A stretch of DNA of 64,000 nt from Actinomarina sp002308095 (GCA_045563135.1 JBJKUL010000001.1:620001-684000), one strand, 5' to 3'; shown: positions 41,116-51,324, counted from the stretch's first letter. Numbers and translations are program-made. Notes: generated by a model from the letters alone, not told the origin.

Positions 41116-43164
41116 TTATTTTATTTCAACTTCACCTAGAATTTCGATAACGTCGCCTTCTTTAATATCTTTGTAATCAGTCAACCCAATACCGCATTCG
41201 AGACCTTCTAAAACCTTCTCGACATTATCTTTGAATCTTCTTAAAGATGTGACAGTTCCTTCATATATAACAACTCCATCTCTTAATAGTCTTGCTTTAC
41301 TATCAATCTCGACTCTTCCCTCTGTAACAATAGAACCAGCAACTACTCCTACTTTTGGCGCTCTGAAAGTTGTTCTTACATCAACCATACCAATAACTGC
41401 TTCTTCAGTTTTAATGGTCATCTCACCTTGAAGAGCCTCGGTAATGTCATCTAGTAATTCATAAATAATTTGATAAGTCCTGACATCAATACCTTTACTT
41501 TGTGCCATATTTCTAGCCTGACTATCAGGTCTAACGTTAAATCCAACTATTAATGAGTTTGTAGCACCTGCTAAGTCCACATCAGAAAGAACAATTCCAC
41601 CAACTGCTGAATGTACAATTTCAATTTGTACTTCATCTGAAGATAATTTAAGAAGACCATCTTTTATAGCTTCAACAGAACCATTAGTATCTGCTTTTAA
41701 GATGACATTAATTGTATTTAACTCACCTTCTTGTAATAGTTGCATCATTTCAGAAACACGTGATTGGACTGTATATGAAGAGCTATCAAAGTCTTTTAAT
41801 AATGTTTTGTTTTGTTCCGCTTTAGCTTTAGCTTCTTTTTGACTCTTAACAGCAACAAACTGATCCCCTGAATTAGGAGATTCGTCCCAGCCGATAATAT
41901 CAACAGGCGATCCAGGAATTACATTTTTAAGAACTTTATTCGTGTGGTCAAACATTGATTTAACTCTACAAAATGCTCCACCTGCATACAAGAAATCACC
42001 TTGCTTTAAAGTACCTCTGGTAACAACAACAGTTGCTACATTTCCTCGACCTACTTCCATTCTTGATTCAATAATATAACCAGATGCATTGGTATTAGGA
42101 TTTGCTTTAAGCTCTTCTATTTCTGCAACGAGAGATAATGTCTCTAACAAATCATCTACCCCATCACCCTTTAATGCAGAAACTTCTACTACAGGTGTAT
42201 CTCCACCAAGATCTTCAGCGATTATTTCATATTTAGTTAAATCAGCTTTTACTAAAGCTGGATTTGCATCTGGGAGGTCACATTTATTAACTGCAACAAC
42301 TATCGGAACCCCAGCTGCCTTTGAGTGGTTAATTGCTTCAATTGTCTGTGGCATTATTCCATCATCCGCTGCAACGACTAAAACTACAATGTCAGTAACG
42401 TTTGCCCCTCTAGCTCTCATTTGGGTAAATGCTTCGTGACCAGGAGTATCTATAAACGTTATACCTAAATCTCCTGATTCAACTTTATACGCACCAACAT
42501 GTTGAGTTATACCACCAGCTTCGCCATCAGCGACTTTCTCATTACGGATATAATCTAGCAAACTTGTTTTACCATGATCAACATGGCCCATAACAGTAAT
42601 GATTGGTGATCTCACAGTTAAGTTCTGTTCTTCATCTTGAAATTCTTGTAAAGCAAGTATTTCTGAGCGTTTAATTTCAACTTTTTCAACGATTTCTGGC
42701 ATTAAATCATATTTTTCTAAAAGTGTTTCTATCTCTTTGTCTTTTAACTGCGAGGTCATTGACTGCATAATGCCAAGAGACATTAAGTCTCCAACTATTT
42801 GAGTAGCATCTATATTAATAATTGAAGAGAGCTCTTCAGGGGTACAGCCAGAAGGTACTTCAATAATTTGAATATCTACACTTTCAGTATCGGTTTGTTG
42901 ATCATCTTTTTCATCGGTTTGTGTTTCTTGAGTTTCAGAATCAGTATTATCAGTTTCTTCAATTATTCCTACTGTGTCATCGGTAGTACTATCTTCAGTT
43001 ACATTTTGTTCATTAAATGCTAGAAGAACTAATTCTTCTTCTTCAGGTGTTAAACCAGATGAAGCTGTTTTTACTTCAATACCTAATTCATTAGCAAGGA
43101 ATACGATATCAGCAGATGCAACATCCAATTCCTTTGCTATTTGATGAATTCGTTTTTTGGCCAT
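41116..43164 (-). CDS. infB: Translation initiation factor IF-2
   Basis: 682 residues, on the short side for the family because the N-terminal region is compact. It has an IF2N domain (KRIHQIAKELDVASADIVFLA), an acidic linker rich in T, D and E (about 55-95), G1 GHVDHGKTS, G3 DTPGHEAF, G4 NKCD, and the complete C-terminal beta-barrel and fMet-tRNA domains. The start overlaps the nusA stop by one base. Confidence 0.98.
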   Translation of the reverse strand: MAKKRIHQIAKELDVASADIVFLANELGIEVKTASSGLTPEEEELVLLAFNEQNVTEDSTTDDTVGIIEETDNTDSETQETQTDEKDDQQTDTESVDIQIIEVPSGCTPEELSSIINIDATQIVGDLMSLGIMQSMTSQLKDKEIETLLEKYDLMPEIVEKVEIKRSEILALQEFQDEEQNLTVRSPIITVMGHVDHGKTSLLDYIRNEKVADGEAGGITQHVGAYKVESGDLGITFIDTPGHEAFTQMRARGANVTDIVVLVVAADDGIMPQTIEAINHSKAAGVPIVVAVNKCDLPDANPALVKADLTKYEIIAEDLGGDTPVVEVSALKGDGVDDLLETLSLVAEIEELKANPNTNASGYIIESRMEVGRGNVATVVVTRGTLKQGDFLYAGGAFCRVKSMFDHTNKVLKNVIPGSPVDIIGWDESPNSGDQFVAVKSQKEAKAKAEQNKTLLKDFDSSSYTVQSRVSEMMQLLQEGELNTINVILKADTNGSVEAIKDGLLKLSSDEVQIEIVHSAVGGIVLSDVDLAGATNSLIVGFNVRPDSQARNMAQSKGIDVRTYQIIYELLDDITEALQGEMTIKTEEAVIGMVDVRTTFRAPKVGVVAGSIVTEGRVEIDSKARLLRDGVVIYEGTVTSLRRFKDNVEKVLEGLECGIGLTDYKDIKEGDVIEILGEVEIK

Positions 43165-44192
43165 TACTCTTCCTCTTGGGTAGCTTCTTCCTGAACTTCT
43201 TCCACTACTGGAGAATCTCCTAATCCTTCTATGTCGATTTTGTATCCAGTTAACTTAGCAGCAAGTCTTGCATTCTGACCTTCTTTACCAATAGCCAGTG
43301 ATAACTGGTTATCTTTTACTGTGACTTTTGCACTTTTAGTGTGCTCATCTATGTCAACTAATTCAATGTCTGCTGGTCCTAGGGCTTCAATAATAAATCG
43401 GACTTTGTCCTCTCTCCACTCAACGACATCTAATTTTTCACCTTTTAATTCGTTAACAATTTGTCTCACTCTAGAACCACGAGAACCTACACATGCACCC
43501 TTTGGGTCAACATTTGGATCGTTTGAAAATACAGCAATTTTAGTTCTGCTTCCTGCTTCTCTTGCGATTGCTCTTAGTTCAACAGTGCCATCATTTAGTT
43601 CTGGAACTTCCAATTCGAGCATTCTTTGAATAAACTCAGGTCTGTTTCTACTGATAATAATAGGTATACCTTTTGCATCTTCTCTAACTTCGGTAATAAG
43701 TGCCTTTATCCTATTCCCTCTTTCGAGTCTTTCGAATGGGATCCTTTCACTTGAAGGAATAACTGCTTCTGCGTCTTGAAGATCGATAATTGTTTGATTA
43801 AATCTAGAATCAAACTGAGTAACGATTCCAGTTATCAATTCACCCTCTCTACCAATATAAGCATCTAATACAGTTGCTCTTTTAGCGTCCCTAACCTTAG
43901 TGGTCATCATTTGTTTGAAGGACTGAGCTGCAATTCTTCCAAAATCAGAATCACTGATATCAGCTTCCCATTCCTTTAAAACATTTCCTTCGTTATCAAG
44001 TTCTTGAGCGTAAACAGTAACTTCACCACTTTCTGGATCTAGTGTTACTCTAGCTTCTTCTGCAGCTCCATCTATTCGCATATATGCGGACCTGAAAGCT
44101 GAAACCAATGCTTCATACATGCTGTCAACAGTAACACCTTTGTCTAGTGCTAATGATTCGATAGCTTGTTTTATGTCTCCACCTAATTTCAT
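43164..44192 (-). CDS. nusA: Transcription termination/antitermination protein NusA
   Basis: 342 residues. N-terminal domain; S1 domain (LITGIVTQFDSRFNQTIIDLQDAEAVIP in part near residue 115-143); two KH domains, with DPKGACVGSRGSRVRQIVNEL and LAIGKEGQNARLAAKLTGYKI. The E. coli-type acidic repeats are absent, as is normal outside Gammaproteobacteria. The gene lies between rimP and infB, which it overlaps by one base. Confidence 0.98.
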   Translation of the reverse strand: MKLGGDIKQAIESLALDKGVTVDSMYEALVSAFRSAYMRIDGAAEEARVTLDPESGEVTVYAQELDNEGNVLKEWEADISDSDFGRIAAQSFKQMMTTKVRDAKRATVLDAYIGREGELITGIVTQFDSRFNQTIIDLQDAEAVIPSSERIPFERLERGNRIKALITEVREDAKGIPIIISRNRPEFIQRMLELEVPELNDGTVELRAIAREAGSRTKIAVFSNDPNVDPKGACVGSRGSRVRQIVNELKGEKLDVVEWREDKVRFIIEALGPADIELVDIDEHTKSAKVTVKDNQLSLAIGKEGQNARLAAKLTGYKIDIEGLGDSPVVEEVQEEATQEEE

Positions 44193-44205
44193 TTTTCTAC
44201 CTCTA

Positions 44206-44679
44206 TTATTTAACTTTCTGTTTAAATTTGTTGTAATTTACTCTTGCTCTTTTTATGTTGTCTATTTCAAAAATTTGTTGCTCTTCTTCAATTTGGATTG
44301 TTACTTTATTAACATCTGACTCTATCAATTCACCCTGAAATGTGTACTCATTATTGACTGGAGAATAAAGTTTAATTTTTACTTCCTCCCCTTGTGCTAA
44401 CTCGAAATGTCTATCAGTTTTTAATGTACGTTCAATTCCCGGAGTTGAGATAACAAGTTCATAGTCACCTTTAAATAGATTAAATTCTTCTAAATGACGC
44501 TGTAATTGATAATTTAATCTTTCAATAACTGAATAATTAATATTTTCTTCAGAGAATATGAAAATTTCTATTTTGTCAATATTTGGAAAATTAACAATGT
44601 TTATATCATAAAGTTCAAGATTTTCTTCGGTTAGAAACGTTATCACGGATTCTTTGATGTCGACTTCAGTGTACTCCAT
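44206..44679 (-). CDS. rimP: Ribosome maturation factor RimP
   Basis: About 157 residues from MEYTEVDI. The motif LEEFNLFKGDYELVISTPGIERTL (in two parts) is typical. An ATG at 44694 is in frame, but GGAGGG stands just before the ATG at 44679, so I use the latter. It heads the nusA-infB-rbfA-DHH-truB-ribF series, just after the proS terminator. Confidence 0.9.
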   Translation of the reverse strand: MEYTEVDIKESVITFLTEENLELYDINIVNFPNIDKIEIFIFSEENINYSVIERLNYQLQRHLEEFNLFKGDYELVISTPGIERTLKTDRHFELAQGEEVKIKLYSPVNNEYTFQGELIESDVNKVTIQIEEEQQIFEIDNIKRARVNYNKFKQKVK

Positions 44680-44693
44680 CTTCCCTCCGTTCA

Positions 44694-44719
44694 TAAAAAA
44701 AGTGGGTTATGACACCCAC
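44694..44719 (-). terminator. Intrinsic terminator downstream of proS
   Basis: On the minus strand GTGGGT-GTCATA-ACCCAC is followed directly by TTTTTTT. It separates the proS-side transcript from rimP-nusA-infB and ends immediately before the rimP start region. Confidence 0.85.
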
Positions 44720-44781
44720 CAAATGTAGCTAAATTGTCTATATTTATCTTAACAAATTGAGGATTAAAGATAAAGAAATTT

Positions 44782-46209
44782 TTAATATGATTTTGAAAAA
44801 ATTACAAATTTACCGCTTTTTTCGCTCTCATTTATCGAAGGTTGTTCATCGGAATGATCTAAGGGATAACATCTAATTGTTGCCTTAGTAAGTTCTTTTA
44901 CTTTTAATTCATCTTCTTTATTTTCGTTCCAGTAGCAAGAAACAAAGCCATCAGTTTCAGAAAGTTTTTGAATTAAATCTTCCATATTTTCTGCGTGTTG
45001 GGTATTTTCTTCAAGAAAATCCTTACTTTTACTTAACATACCAGATTGTATTGAATCTAATAATAAAGGTACTTCAGTGGTTAATGACTTAAAATCAATT
45101 TCAGTTTTCACATCATCAATATCTCTTCTTGCTACAACAACGCAATTTTTCTCAATATCTTTAGGTCCAATTTCGACTCGTAGAGGAACTCCCTTTAACT
45201 CCCATTCATTAAATTTAAAGCCTGGTGATACCTCACTTCTATCATCAACTTTAACTCTAATTCCTTTAAGTGAATCAGCTAGCTGATGTGCGGTATCAAG
45301 AATTGTTTTTGGATCACTATTTTTAGGAATTATCGGAACTATTACGACCTGTATAGGAGCTATTGCTGGAGGTAACTTTAGCCCTTTATCATCACCATGA
45401 GCCATAATAATCATGCCAATTAATCTAGTGCTCACTCCCCAACTAGTTTGATAAGGGTGTTGTAATTCATTGTTTTCATCAGAGTATTGGATTTCAAAAG
45501 CTTTCGAAAAATTTTGTCCTAGTTCATGTGACGTACCAGCTTGTAAAGCTTTTTTATCTAACATCATTGCTTCAATTGAATAAGTAACTTTTGCTCCAGC
45601 GAATTTTTCAATTTCAGATTTTATTCCTTTTACAACTTTCACCGCAGCTACATTTTGTGTGAACTCTTCATAAATATCTAGCATCTGTAATGCTTCTTTA
45701 GTTGCCTCATCTTTTGTTTGATGGGCTGTGTGACCTTCCTGCCACAAAAACTCTGAAGTTCTTAAAAATAAACGAGTTCTCATTTCCCACCTAACAACAT
45801 TAGCCCACTGATTTATCAGCATAGGAAGATCTCTATGACTTTTAATCCATTTAGAAAACATGTGATTAATTATTGTCTCTGATGTAGGTCTAACGATCAA
45901 GGGTTCTTCTAACTCCTTTCCTCCAGCATGGGTTACGGTAGCAAGTTCAGGTGAAAAACCTTCTACGTGCTCTGCTTCTTTTTGTATGAATGATTTTGGA
46001 ATGAATAATGGAAAATAAGCGTTTTCATGGCCTGTTTCTTTGAACCTTTTATCAAGGTATGACTGAATATGTTCCCATAATGCATAGCCATAGGGCCTGA
46101 TAACCATAGTTCCTTTAACTGGCGAATAATCAGCTAATTCTGCTTCTTGAATAATATCTGTATACCATTGATTAAAATCTTCTGACATTGGAGTAAGCTT
46201 TTTTACCAT
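44782..46209 (-). CDS. proS: Prolyl-tRNA synthetase, archaeal/eukaryotic-type (type 3)
   Basis: 475 residues. Class II motifs: VRPTSETIINHMFSKWI (motif 2 region starts with NVVRWEMRTRLFLRTSEFLWQEGHTAH in pieces) and LIGMIIMAHGDDKGLKLPPAIAP (motif 3 region). The INS editing domain of bacterial-type enzymes is absent and a C-terminal zinc-binding-like domain is present, both features of the archaeal-like form. The context, between ispG and rimP, is the actinobacterial one. Confidence 0.95.
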   Translation of the reverse strand: MVKKLTPMSEDFNQWYTDIIQEAELADYSPVKGTMVIRPYGYALWEHIQSYLDKRFKETGHENAYFPLFIPKSFIQKEAEHVEGFSPELATVTHAGGKELEEPLIVRPTSETIINHMFSKWIKSHRDLPMLINQWANVVRWEMRTRLFLRTSEFLWQEGHTAHQTKDEATKEALQMLDIYEEFTQNVAAVKVVKGIKSEIEKFAGAKVTYSIEAMMLDKKALQAGTSHELGQNFSKAFEIQYSDENNELQHPYQTSWGVSTRLIGMIIMAHGDDKGLKLPPAIAPIQVVIVPIIPKNSDPKTILDTAHQLADSLKGIRVKVDDRSEVSPGFKFNEWELKGVPLRVEIGPKDIEKNCVVVARRDIDDVKTEIDFKSLTTEVPLLLDSIQSGMLSKSKDFLEENTQHAENMEDLIQKLSETDGFVSCYWNENKEDELKVKELTKATIRCYPLDHSDEQPSINESEKSGKFVIFSKSY

Positions 46210-46227
46210 GGTTATATCTTAAATGTT

Positions 46228-47451
46228 TTATTTTTCTTTATCTTGTTTTGAAGTAATCTCAACTACTGATTTTGTTCTTTCTTCAAAATTATTAATATCA
46301 CCTTGAAGACCCATTAATTCCTCAGCATCTTGTTGAGCAATACGAGCTGCATCCTTATCCGCAGCAGCTAACCTAGCTTCAATACCCTCTTTAGCTAAGA
46401 GCTTGCCTTCTTGAACAAGTGCAGAGACCATATCTTTTTCATCAACAACTTTTACAACTTCACCTTTTATAAAAAGATGACCTCTTTTTTTTCCGGCGGC
46501 AATTCCTATATCTGCAGATCTAGCTTCACCAGGACCATTTACTACACAGCCCATAACTGCAACTTGAATAGGTAGTCCTTCATTTTCTAAAGCAGCTTGT
46601 GCTTCAGATGCAACAGAAATTACATCTACTTCTGCCCTGCCACAACTTGGACATGCTATTAGATCAAGAGACTTTCTTTCACGCAAACCAAGATATTCTA
46701 GAAGTTGTCTTCCATGTTTAGCTTCTTCGATGGGATCGGTTGTTAAAGACATTCTTATTGTGTCTCCGATTCCTTCAGAAAGTAAAGTTGATATTCCCGC
46801 AGTTGACTTTATAAGCCCACCAGGAAGGGGTCCTGCTTCTGTAACACCAAGATGTAGTGGATAATCAACTTTTTCTGCAAGTAAACGATATGACTCAATC
46901 ATTAGAGGTACGTTAGAGTGTTTTACTGATATTTTTATATTATGAAAATTAACTTCTTCTAAGTATCTAACTTCATTAAGTGCAGATTCAACTAAAGCCT
47001 CTGGAGTAGCTTCACCATATTTATCAAGTAAGTCTTTATCTAAAGACCCTGCGTTCACACCAATCCTTATCGGTATTTCAGCTTTTAAGCACTCTTTTGC
47101 AACTAATTTGATTTGCTCTTCATTCCTAATATTTCCTGGATTAAGCCTGAGTCCTTGAACCCCTGCCTCAATAGCAGCTAAAGCTAACTTATATTGAAAG
47201 TGGATGTCGGCAACTATGGGAACAGGACTTCTTGTACAGATCTTGACTAAGGACTCGGCAGCCTCAATTTCGTTACAAGTTACACGAACTATGTCAGCAC
47301 CATTTGCAGCTAACGCGTAAACTTGTTCGAGAGTTTCATCGGTGTTTCTAGTTTTTGTTGTTGTCATTGACTGAACTGATACTTTATGATCAGAACCAAT
47401 ACCAACATTTCCCAACATTAGTTGTCTAGTATTTCTTCTTGTAGATGTCAT
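46228..47451 (-). CDS. ispG: 4-hydroxy-3-methylbut-2-en-1-yl diphosphate synthase (flavodoxin/ferredoxin)
   Basis: 407 residues. N-terminal TIM barrel (VSVQSMTTTKTRNTDETLEQV) and the [4Fe-4S] domain with CPSCGRAEVD and MGCVVNGPGEA. It converts MEcPP to HMBPP in the MEP pathway. A C-terminal tail of about 60 extra residues (from about 345) is Ala/Glu/Lys-rich. The ATG overlaps the rseP stop (ATGA). Confidence 0.97.
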   Translation of the reverse strand: MTSTRRNTRQLMLGNVGIGSDHKVSVQSMTTTKTRNTDETLEQVYALAANGADIVRVTCNEIEAAESLVKICTRSPVPIVADIHFQYKLALAAIEAGVQGLRLNPGNIRNEEQIKLVAKECLKAEIPIRIGVNAGSLDKDLLDKYGEATPEALVESALNEVRYLEEVNFHNIKISVKHSNVPLMIESYRLLAEKVDYPLHLGVTEAGPLPGGLIKSTAGISTLLSEGIGDTIRMSLTTDPIEEAKHGRQLLEYLGLRERKSLDLIACPSCGRAEVDVISVASEAQAALENEGLPIQVAVMGCVVNGPGEARSADIGIAAGKKRGHLFIKGEVVKVVDEKDMVSALVQEGKLLAKEGIEARLAAADKDAARIAQQDAEELMGLQGDINNFEERTKSVVEITSKQDKEK

Positions 47452-48548
47452 AATTGTATGGGTTGAGTTATATCTAGATAAAAGGCTGTAACACCGAGGA
47501 AAATAAAGATTGCAACAACTAAAGCAGCTATAGGATAGAGTTTTTTATCTGAGACTTTTCTTCCTGTAATTCCCTCTACAAGTGATAAGACTACTCTTCC
47601 TCCATCAAGAGGTATAAAAGGAAGTGCATTAAACACTGCAAGAAAAATATTCACAAAGGCAAGTAAGCTAAATAAATTCACATAGCTATCTTCAGCTATT
47701 TGACTTCCAGCTTGAGCTAATCCTATAGGGCTAAGGGGTCTAACCTCATCAGGTATTTCCTGACCTGTGTATGTACCAAGTAGAGTTTTAATATTATCTG
47801 GACTAAAAAGAGTTATGATTCCATCTACTGCAGCTAGTGTCATCTGTGCTTCTAAGACGGTGGTACTTTGAATAGCGGAAATAATTCCTAACTTTTCATT
47901 TTCTATAGCTGGGGTAACCCCAAGATAACCCACAACTTGACCATTTAAAGTTCGCGTTTCTAAATAAGTATCTGTATCTATTACTTGATTCGCTCTCATG
48001 TATGAAATGTTAACTTTGGCACCAGGCTTAGCTTCTATAATTGATACAAGTTCAGCCCATGTTTCAACATCTACATTATCAAATTTAACTATCTTATCAC
48101 CCGGCATTAATCCAGCGTTCATAGAAGGAGAATTTGTATTGTTTTGAATAGATTCACCAATATCAGCAATTTCTAGTGTTGGGACATTCACTCCATTTGT
48201 TGAAAGTATTGCAAATAGAATTAACCAAGCAGTCAAAAAGTTAACTAGAATACCTGAAATTGCAATATAGAATTTTGTAGTCCATTTTGCATTATGAAAT
48301 ACTTCTGAATCGTTATATCCTGTGGTATCTTCAGATTCGTCCATTCCAGGTATCTTGACATATCCACCTAACGGTATTGCCTTCAATCCATACTCTGTAT
48401 TGTTTCTTTTAAAAGAAAATAATTTAGGTCCAAACCCAACGAAGAATTCAGATACTGCAATATTTGATCGTCTTGCTGATATGTAATGTCCAAATTCGTG
48501 AAGAACAACAAACACTGTCAAAAATACAATTGTTAAGATCCCATTCAT
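47448..48548 (-). CDS. rseP: Site-2 protease RseP/Rip1 family intramembrane zinc metalloprotease
   Basis: 366 residues. The zinc site is VLHEFGHYISARR in the first transmembrane helix, and the second motif NALPFIPLDGGRVV carries the third ligand. A PDZ domain lies between (MNAGLMPGDKIVKFDNVDV). It cleaves membrane substrates such as anti-sigma factors. Located between cdsA and ispG as usual, but dxr, which often lies here, is missing. Confidence 0.96.
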   Translation of the reverse strand: MNGILTIVFLTVFVVLHEFGHYISARRSNIAVSEFFVGFGPKLFSFKRNNTEYGLKAIPLGGYVKIPGMDESEDTTGYNDSEVFHNAKWTTKFYIAISGILVNFLTAWLILFAILSTNGVNVPTLEIADIGESIQNNTNSPSMNAGLMPGDKIVKFDNVDVETWAELVSIIEAKPGAKVNISYMRANQVIDTDTYLETRTLNGQVVGYLGVTPAIENEKLGIISAIQSTTVLEAQMTLAAVDGIITLFSPDNIKTLLGTYTGQEIPDEVRPLSPIGLAQAGSQIAEDSYVNLFSLLAFVNIFLAVFNALPFIPLDGGRVVLSLVEGITGRKVSDKKLYPIAALVVAIFIFLGVTAFYLDITQPIQL

Positions 48549-48564
48549 ATGTTTATTATCCCAC

Positions 48565-49476
48565 TTACGGGATTAAATAAGAAAATAGAGAAAACAATAG
48601 CAATATAGGAAATGACAATAAATAGGAATCTACTCTATCAAGCAGTCCTCCATGACCCGGTAATAAAGAGCTTGAGTCTTTAATACTTATTGTTCTTTTA
48701 ATCTTTGAGACAAATAAATCTCCTAGAACGCCAAATCCTACAAACAATAGACTAATTATGAATGCAGTTAGTAATTCGGTTTCCGTGTTGAAGTAAAAAT
48801 TAAGTATCATCGCAAACATGCCTGTTGCTAAACCAGCGACTAAACCTTCCACAGTCTTATTTGGAGAGATGTGTTCGATTAATTTTGTTTTTCCATATCG
48901 TCGGCCAACTTCATAAGCAAGAGTATCAGACAAAGATATGGAAATTATTGATAAATATGTAAATAAAAGTGAATAGTTTTTTAATATAAAAACAACTGAT
49001 GTGATGCCTAAGCTAAACCAAATATGAAAAATAAAAAGACTTCCAAACTTTTCGTAAATACCGTAAGAAATAAATGATCCTGTATAGATAATCACACCAA
49101 TTGGTAGCAAGAAAAAAGAAATGTAGATTAGGGATATATCGTAATAATAAACAATAAACATTGGTGCTAAAGCAGAGTAGAGCAAAAATGGGTACGGAAT
49201 AACTATTCCATAATCAAACATATCAAACCATTCTTTTGAAGCAATAAAAACAGCAAAAATAAGGAGTAAAAATGCAGAGTTTTTATTTGTAAAAAATAAT
49301 GATAAAAGAACTAATAAACCAATAGCAGTGAATAGCCTTGGGTTAGATGTAAACAGATTGCTAGAAGACTCCTCATCTTCTTTTGTATTTTCATCTACTG
49401 GTAGTTCGATTACTCCAGGCCAAAAAGTACCTTCGTCATCCGAAGAGAAATTAAATCTATACTTCGAGAAGTTCAT
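48565..49476 (-). CDS. cdsA: Phosphatidate cytidylyltransferase
   Basis: 303 residues with about eight hydrophobic segments after an acidic soluble N-terminus (about 45 residues). The family signature is split: SDTLAYEVGRRYGKTKL, HISPNKTVEGLVAGL, and KRTISIKDSSSLLPGHGGLLDRVDS in parts. It makes CDP-diacylglycerol. The start overlaps frr by 20 bases. Confidence 0.95.
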   Translation of the reverse strand: MNFSKYRFNFSSDDEGTFWPGVIELPVDENTKEDEESSSNLFTSNPRLFTAIGLLVLLSLFFTNKNSAFLLLIFAVFIASKEWFDMFDYGIVIPYPFLLYSALAPMFIVYYYDISLIYISFFLLPIGVIIYTGSFISYGIYEKFGSLFIFHIWFSLGITSVVFILKNYSLLFTYLSIISISLSDTLAYEVGRRYGKTKLIEHISPNKTVEGLVAGLATGMFAMILNFYFNTETELLTAFIISLLFVGFGVLGDLFVSKIKRTISIKDSSSLLPGHGGLLDRVDSYLLSFPILLLFSLFSYLIP

Positions 49477-50008
49477 TTTGCTTAACTGAAAGTAGTTCGT
49501 CTACTTTTTTTACATACTTATCAGTTAGTTCTTGAATTTGTGTTTCAAACCTTTTAACGTCATCGGCAGATATCTCATCCTTCATTTTATCTAATTCATC
49601 CATACCACTTCTTCTATGTGATCGTATAGATATTTTTGAGTCTTCAGTAAATTTTGATGCAACTTTAGTCAGTTCTTGTCTTCTTTCCTCAGATAAGGAA
49701 GGAATAGGAATTCTTATAACGTCACCATCTGTAGCTGGATTGAGACCAATGTCAGCATTTTGTATAGCTTTTTCAATATCTTCAAAAGAACCTTTATCAA
49801 ATGGTTGAATTAATAACAATTTTGGATCAGGTACGCTGATTGATGCGAGTTGTTGCAAAGGCGTTTTTGTACCGTAATAATCAACCTGGATATTGGTCAC
49901 TAGTGAAGGATTAGCTCTACCAGTTCTTATCTTTGTAAACTCTTCAACTAAATGATTAACTGAAGTTTTCATATTACTTTCTACATTTGAGATTAATTCC
50001 TGTGTCAT
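49457..50008 (-). CDS. frr: Ribosome recycling factor
   Basis: 183 residues. KIRTGRANPSLVTNIQVDYYG near the N-terminus, PLQQLASISVPDPKLLLIQPFD in parts, and IPIPSLSEERRQELTKVASK are typical. With EF-G it splits post-termination ribosomes. It follows pyrH by two bases. Confidence 0.98.
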   Translation of the reverse strand: MTQELISNVESNMKTSVNHLVEEFTKIRTGRANPSLVTNIQVDYYGTKTPLQQLASISVPDPKLLLIQPFDKGSFEDIEKAIQNADIGLNPATDGDVIRIPIPSLSEERRQELTKVASKFTEDSKISIRSHRRSGMDELDKMKDEISADDVKRFETQIQELTDKYVKKVDELLSVKQNELLEV

Positions 50009-50010
50009 AG

Positions 50011-50715
50011 CTAATTTATTAATGTTCCTAATTCTTTTCCAGTCAAAACATCATATATGTTATCTGCATGTGTTCCATCAAATACTCTAATTGGCATTTC
50101 ATTTTCTTCACATAAAGTAATTGCAGTTAAATCCATGACCCCTAATTTTTTTTCAACAACATCTGTATAAGAGATTTTATCATAAAGTTCTGCATTGCTG
50201 TCTTGCTCAGGATCTGAGGAGTAGACTCCATCAACTCTTGTTGATTTAAGAACAATGTTAGCCTCAATTTCATTAGCTCTCAAGGACGCTGCTGTATCTG
50301 TTGTAAAGTATGGATTTCCTGTACCTGCAGCAAAAATGACTATTCTACCTTTTTCAAGATGTCTCATAGCTCTTAGTCTTATATATGGTTCAGCAACAGC
50401 TGTCATCGTAATGGCAGACTGAACACGAGTTTGAGTGCCATTTTTATCTAAAGCGTCTTTTAAAGCTACTGCATTTATGACTGTTGCCAACATACCCATG
50501 TAGTCAGCATTAGCTTGTGCCATTCCTTTTGCAGATTCTTGCACACCTCTAAAAAAGTTACCACCACCAACAACTACAGCAATTTCAATACCTTCTGCAT
50601 TAGCTTTTGAAATTTGATCTGCGATATTAGTTAATATATCAGGTGAAATACCAAAGTTAGTATCTGAATCAGCAAAAGATTCACCAGAGAGCTTTAAAAG
50701 TACTCTCTTTGCCAT
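50011..50715 (-). CDS. pyrH: Uridylate kinase
   Basis: 234 residues, amino-acid-kinase fold. LLKLSGESFAD, VVVGGGNFFRG, TGNPYFTTDTAASLRA and MDLTAITLCEENEMPIRVFD mark PyrH. It phosphorylates UMP to UDP. It abuts tsf directly. Confidence 0.98.
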   Translation of the reverse strand: MAKRVLLKLSGESFADSDTNFGISPDILTNIADQISKANAEGIEIAVVVGGGNFFRGVQESAKGMAQANADYMGMLATVINAVALKDALDKNGTQTRVQSAITMTAVAEPYIRLRAMRHLEKGRIVIFAAGTGNPYFTTDTAASLRANEIEANIVLKSTRVDGVYSSDPEQDSNAELYDKISYTDVVEKKLGVMDLTAITLCEENEMPIRVFDGTHADNIYDVLTGKELGTLIN

Positions 50716-51324
50716 TTAGGAACCTACTTCAACCCTGGAAAACTGTTTTATATAGATTTTTTCTCCTAATTTTCCAGACATTTCTTCTATCATAGTGCTA
50801 ACTTTTCCTTCGTAAATCTCGGGATTACAAAATGTTTGTTCGTTTAGGACATTATCTTTATAAAAAGAAACAATTCTTCCATCAATTATTTTTTCAATAA
50901 CTTCAGGTGGTTTACCTTCGTTTTCAGATTGCTTAAGAATAATATCTTTTTCTTCTTGAAGTTTTTCTTCTGAGATATCTTCGATGTTCAAATATCCAGG
51001 TTTCATAGCTGCAATATGCATTGCGATTTGCTTAGCTGCATCTTTAAATTCATCTGATTTAGCAACAAAATCAGTTTCACAGGCTAATTCCACTAATACA
51101 CCCGATACAGCTCTGTCTTGCTGGTAATGTATGTAGTCACCGATGGTTCCTTGATTTGCTTCTTTGTCAGCTCTTTTTTTAGAGTCAGCTAATCCTTTTT
51201 CTCTTAAGTACTTTACAGCAGCATCGAAATCACCACTAGTTTCAGTCAATGCCTTTTTAGCATCCATCATGCCTGCACCAGTCATGTCTCTAAGTTTTTT
51301 TACATCAGAGGCTGATATACTCAT
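50716..51324 (-). CDS. tsf: Elongation factor Ts
   Basis: 202 residues. VKKLRDMTGAGMMDAKKAL (EF-Ts signature 1) and ELACETDFVAKSDEF (signature 2). This is the short form seen in Actinobacteria and chloroplasts, with one truncated core subdomain. It recycles EF-Tu-GDP. The ATG overlaps the rpsB stop by one base. Confidence 0.97.
   Translation of the reverse strand: MSISASDVKKLRDMTGAGMMDAKKALTETSGDFDAAVKYLREKGLADSKKRADKEANQGTIGDYIHYQQDRAVSGVLVELACETDFVAKSDEFKDAAKQIAMHIAAMKPGYLNIEDISEEKLQEEKDIILKQSENEGKPPEVIEKIIDGRIVSFYKDNVLNEQTFCNPEIYEGKVSTMIEEMSGKLGEKIYIKQFSRVEVGS

Noticed and set aside
43164..43629. Plus-strand open frames opposite nusA, pnp, infB and ftsK
   Set aside because: They are shadows of strongly conserved minus-strand genes, Ser/Thr-rich as expected from antisense reading.
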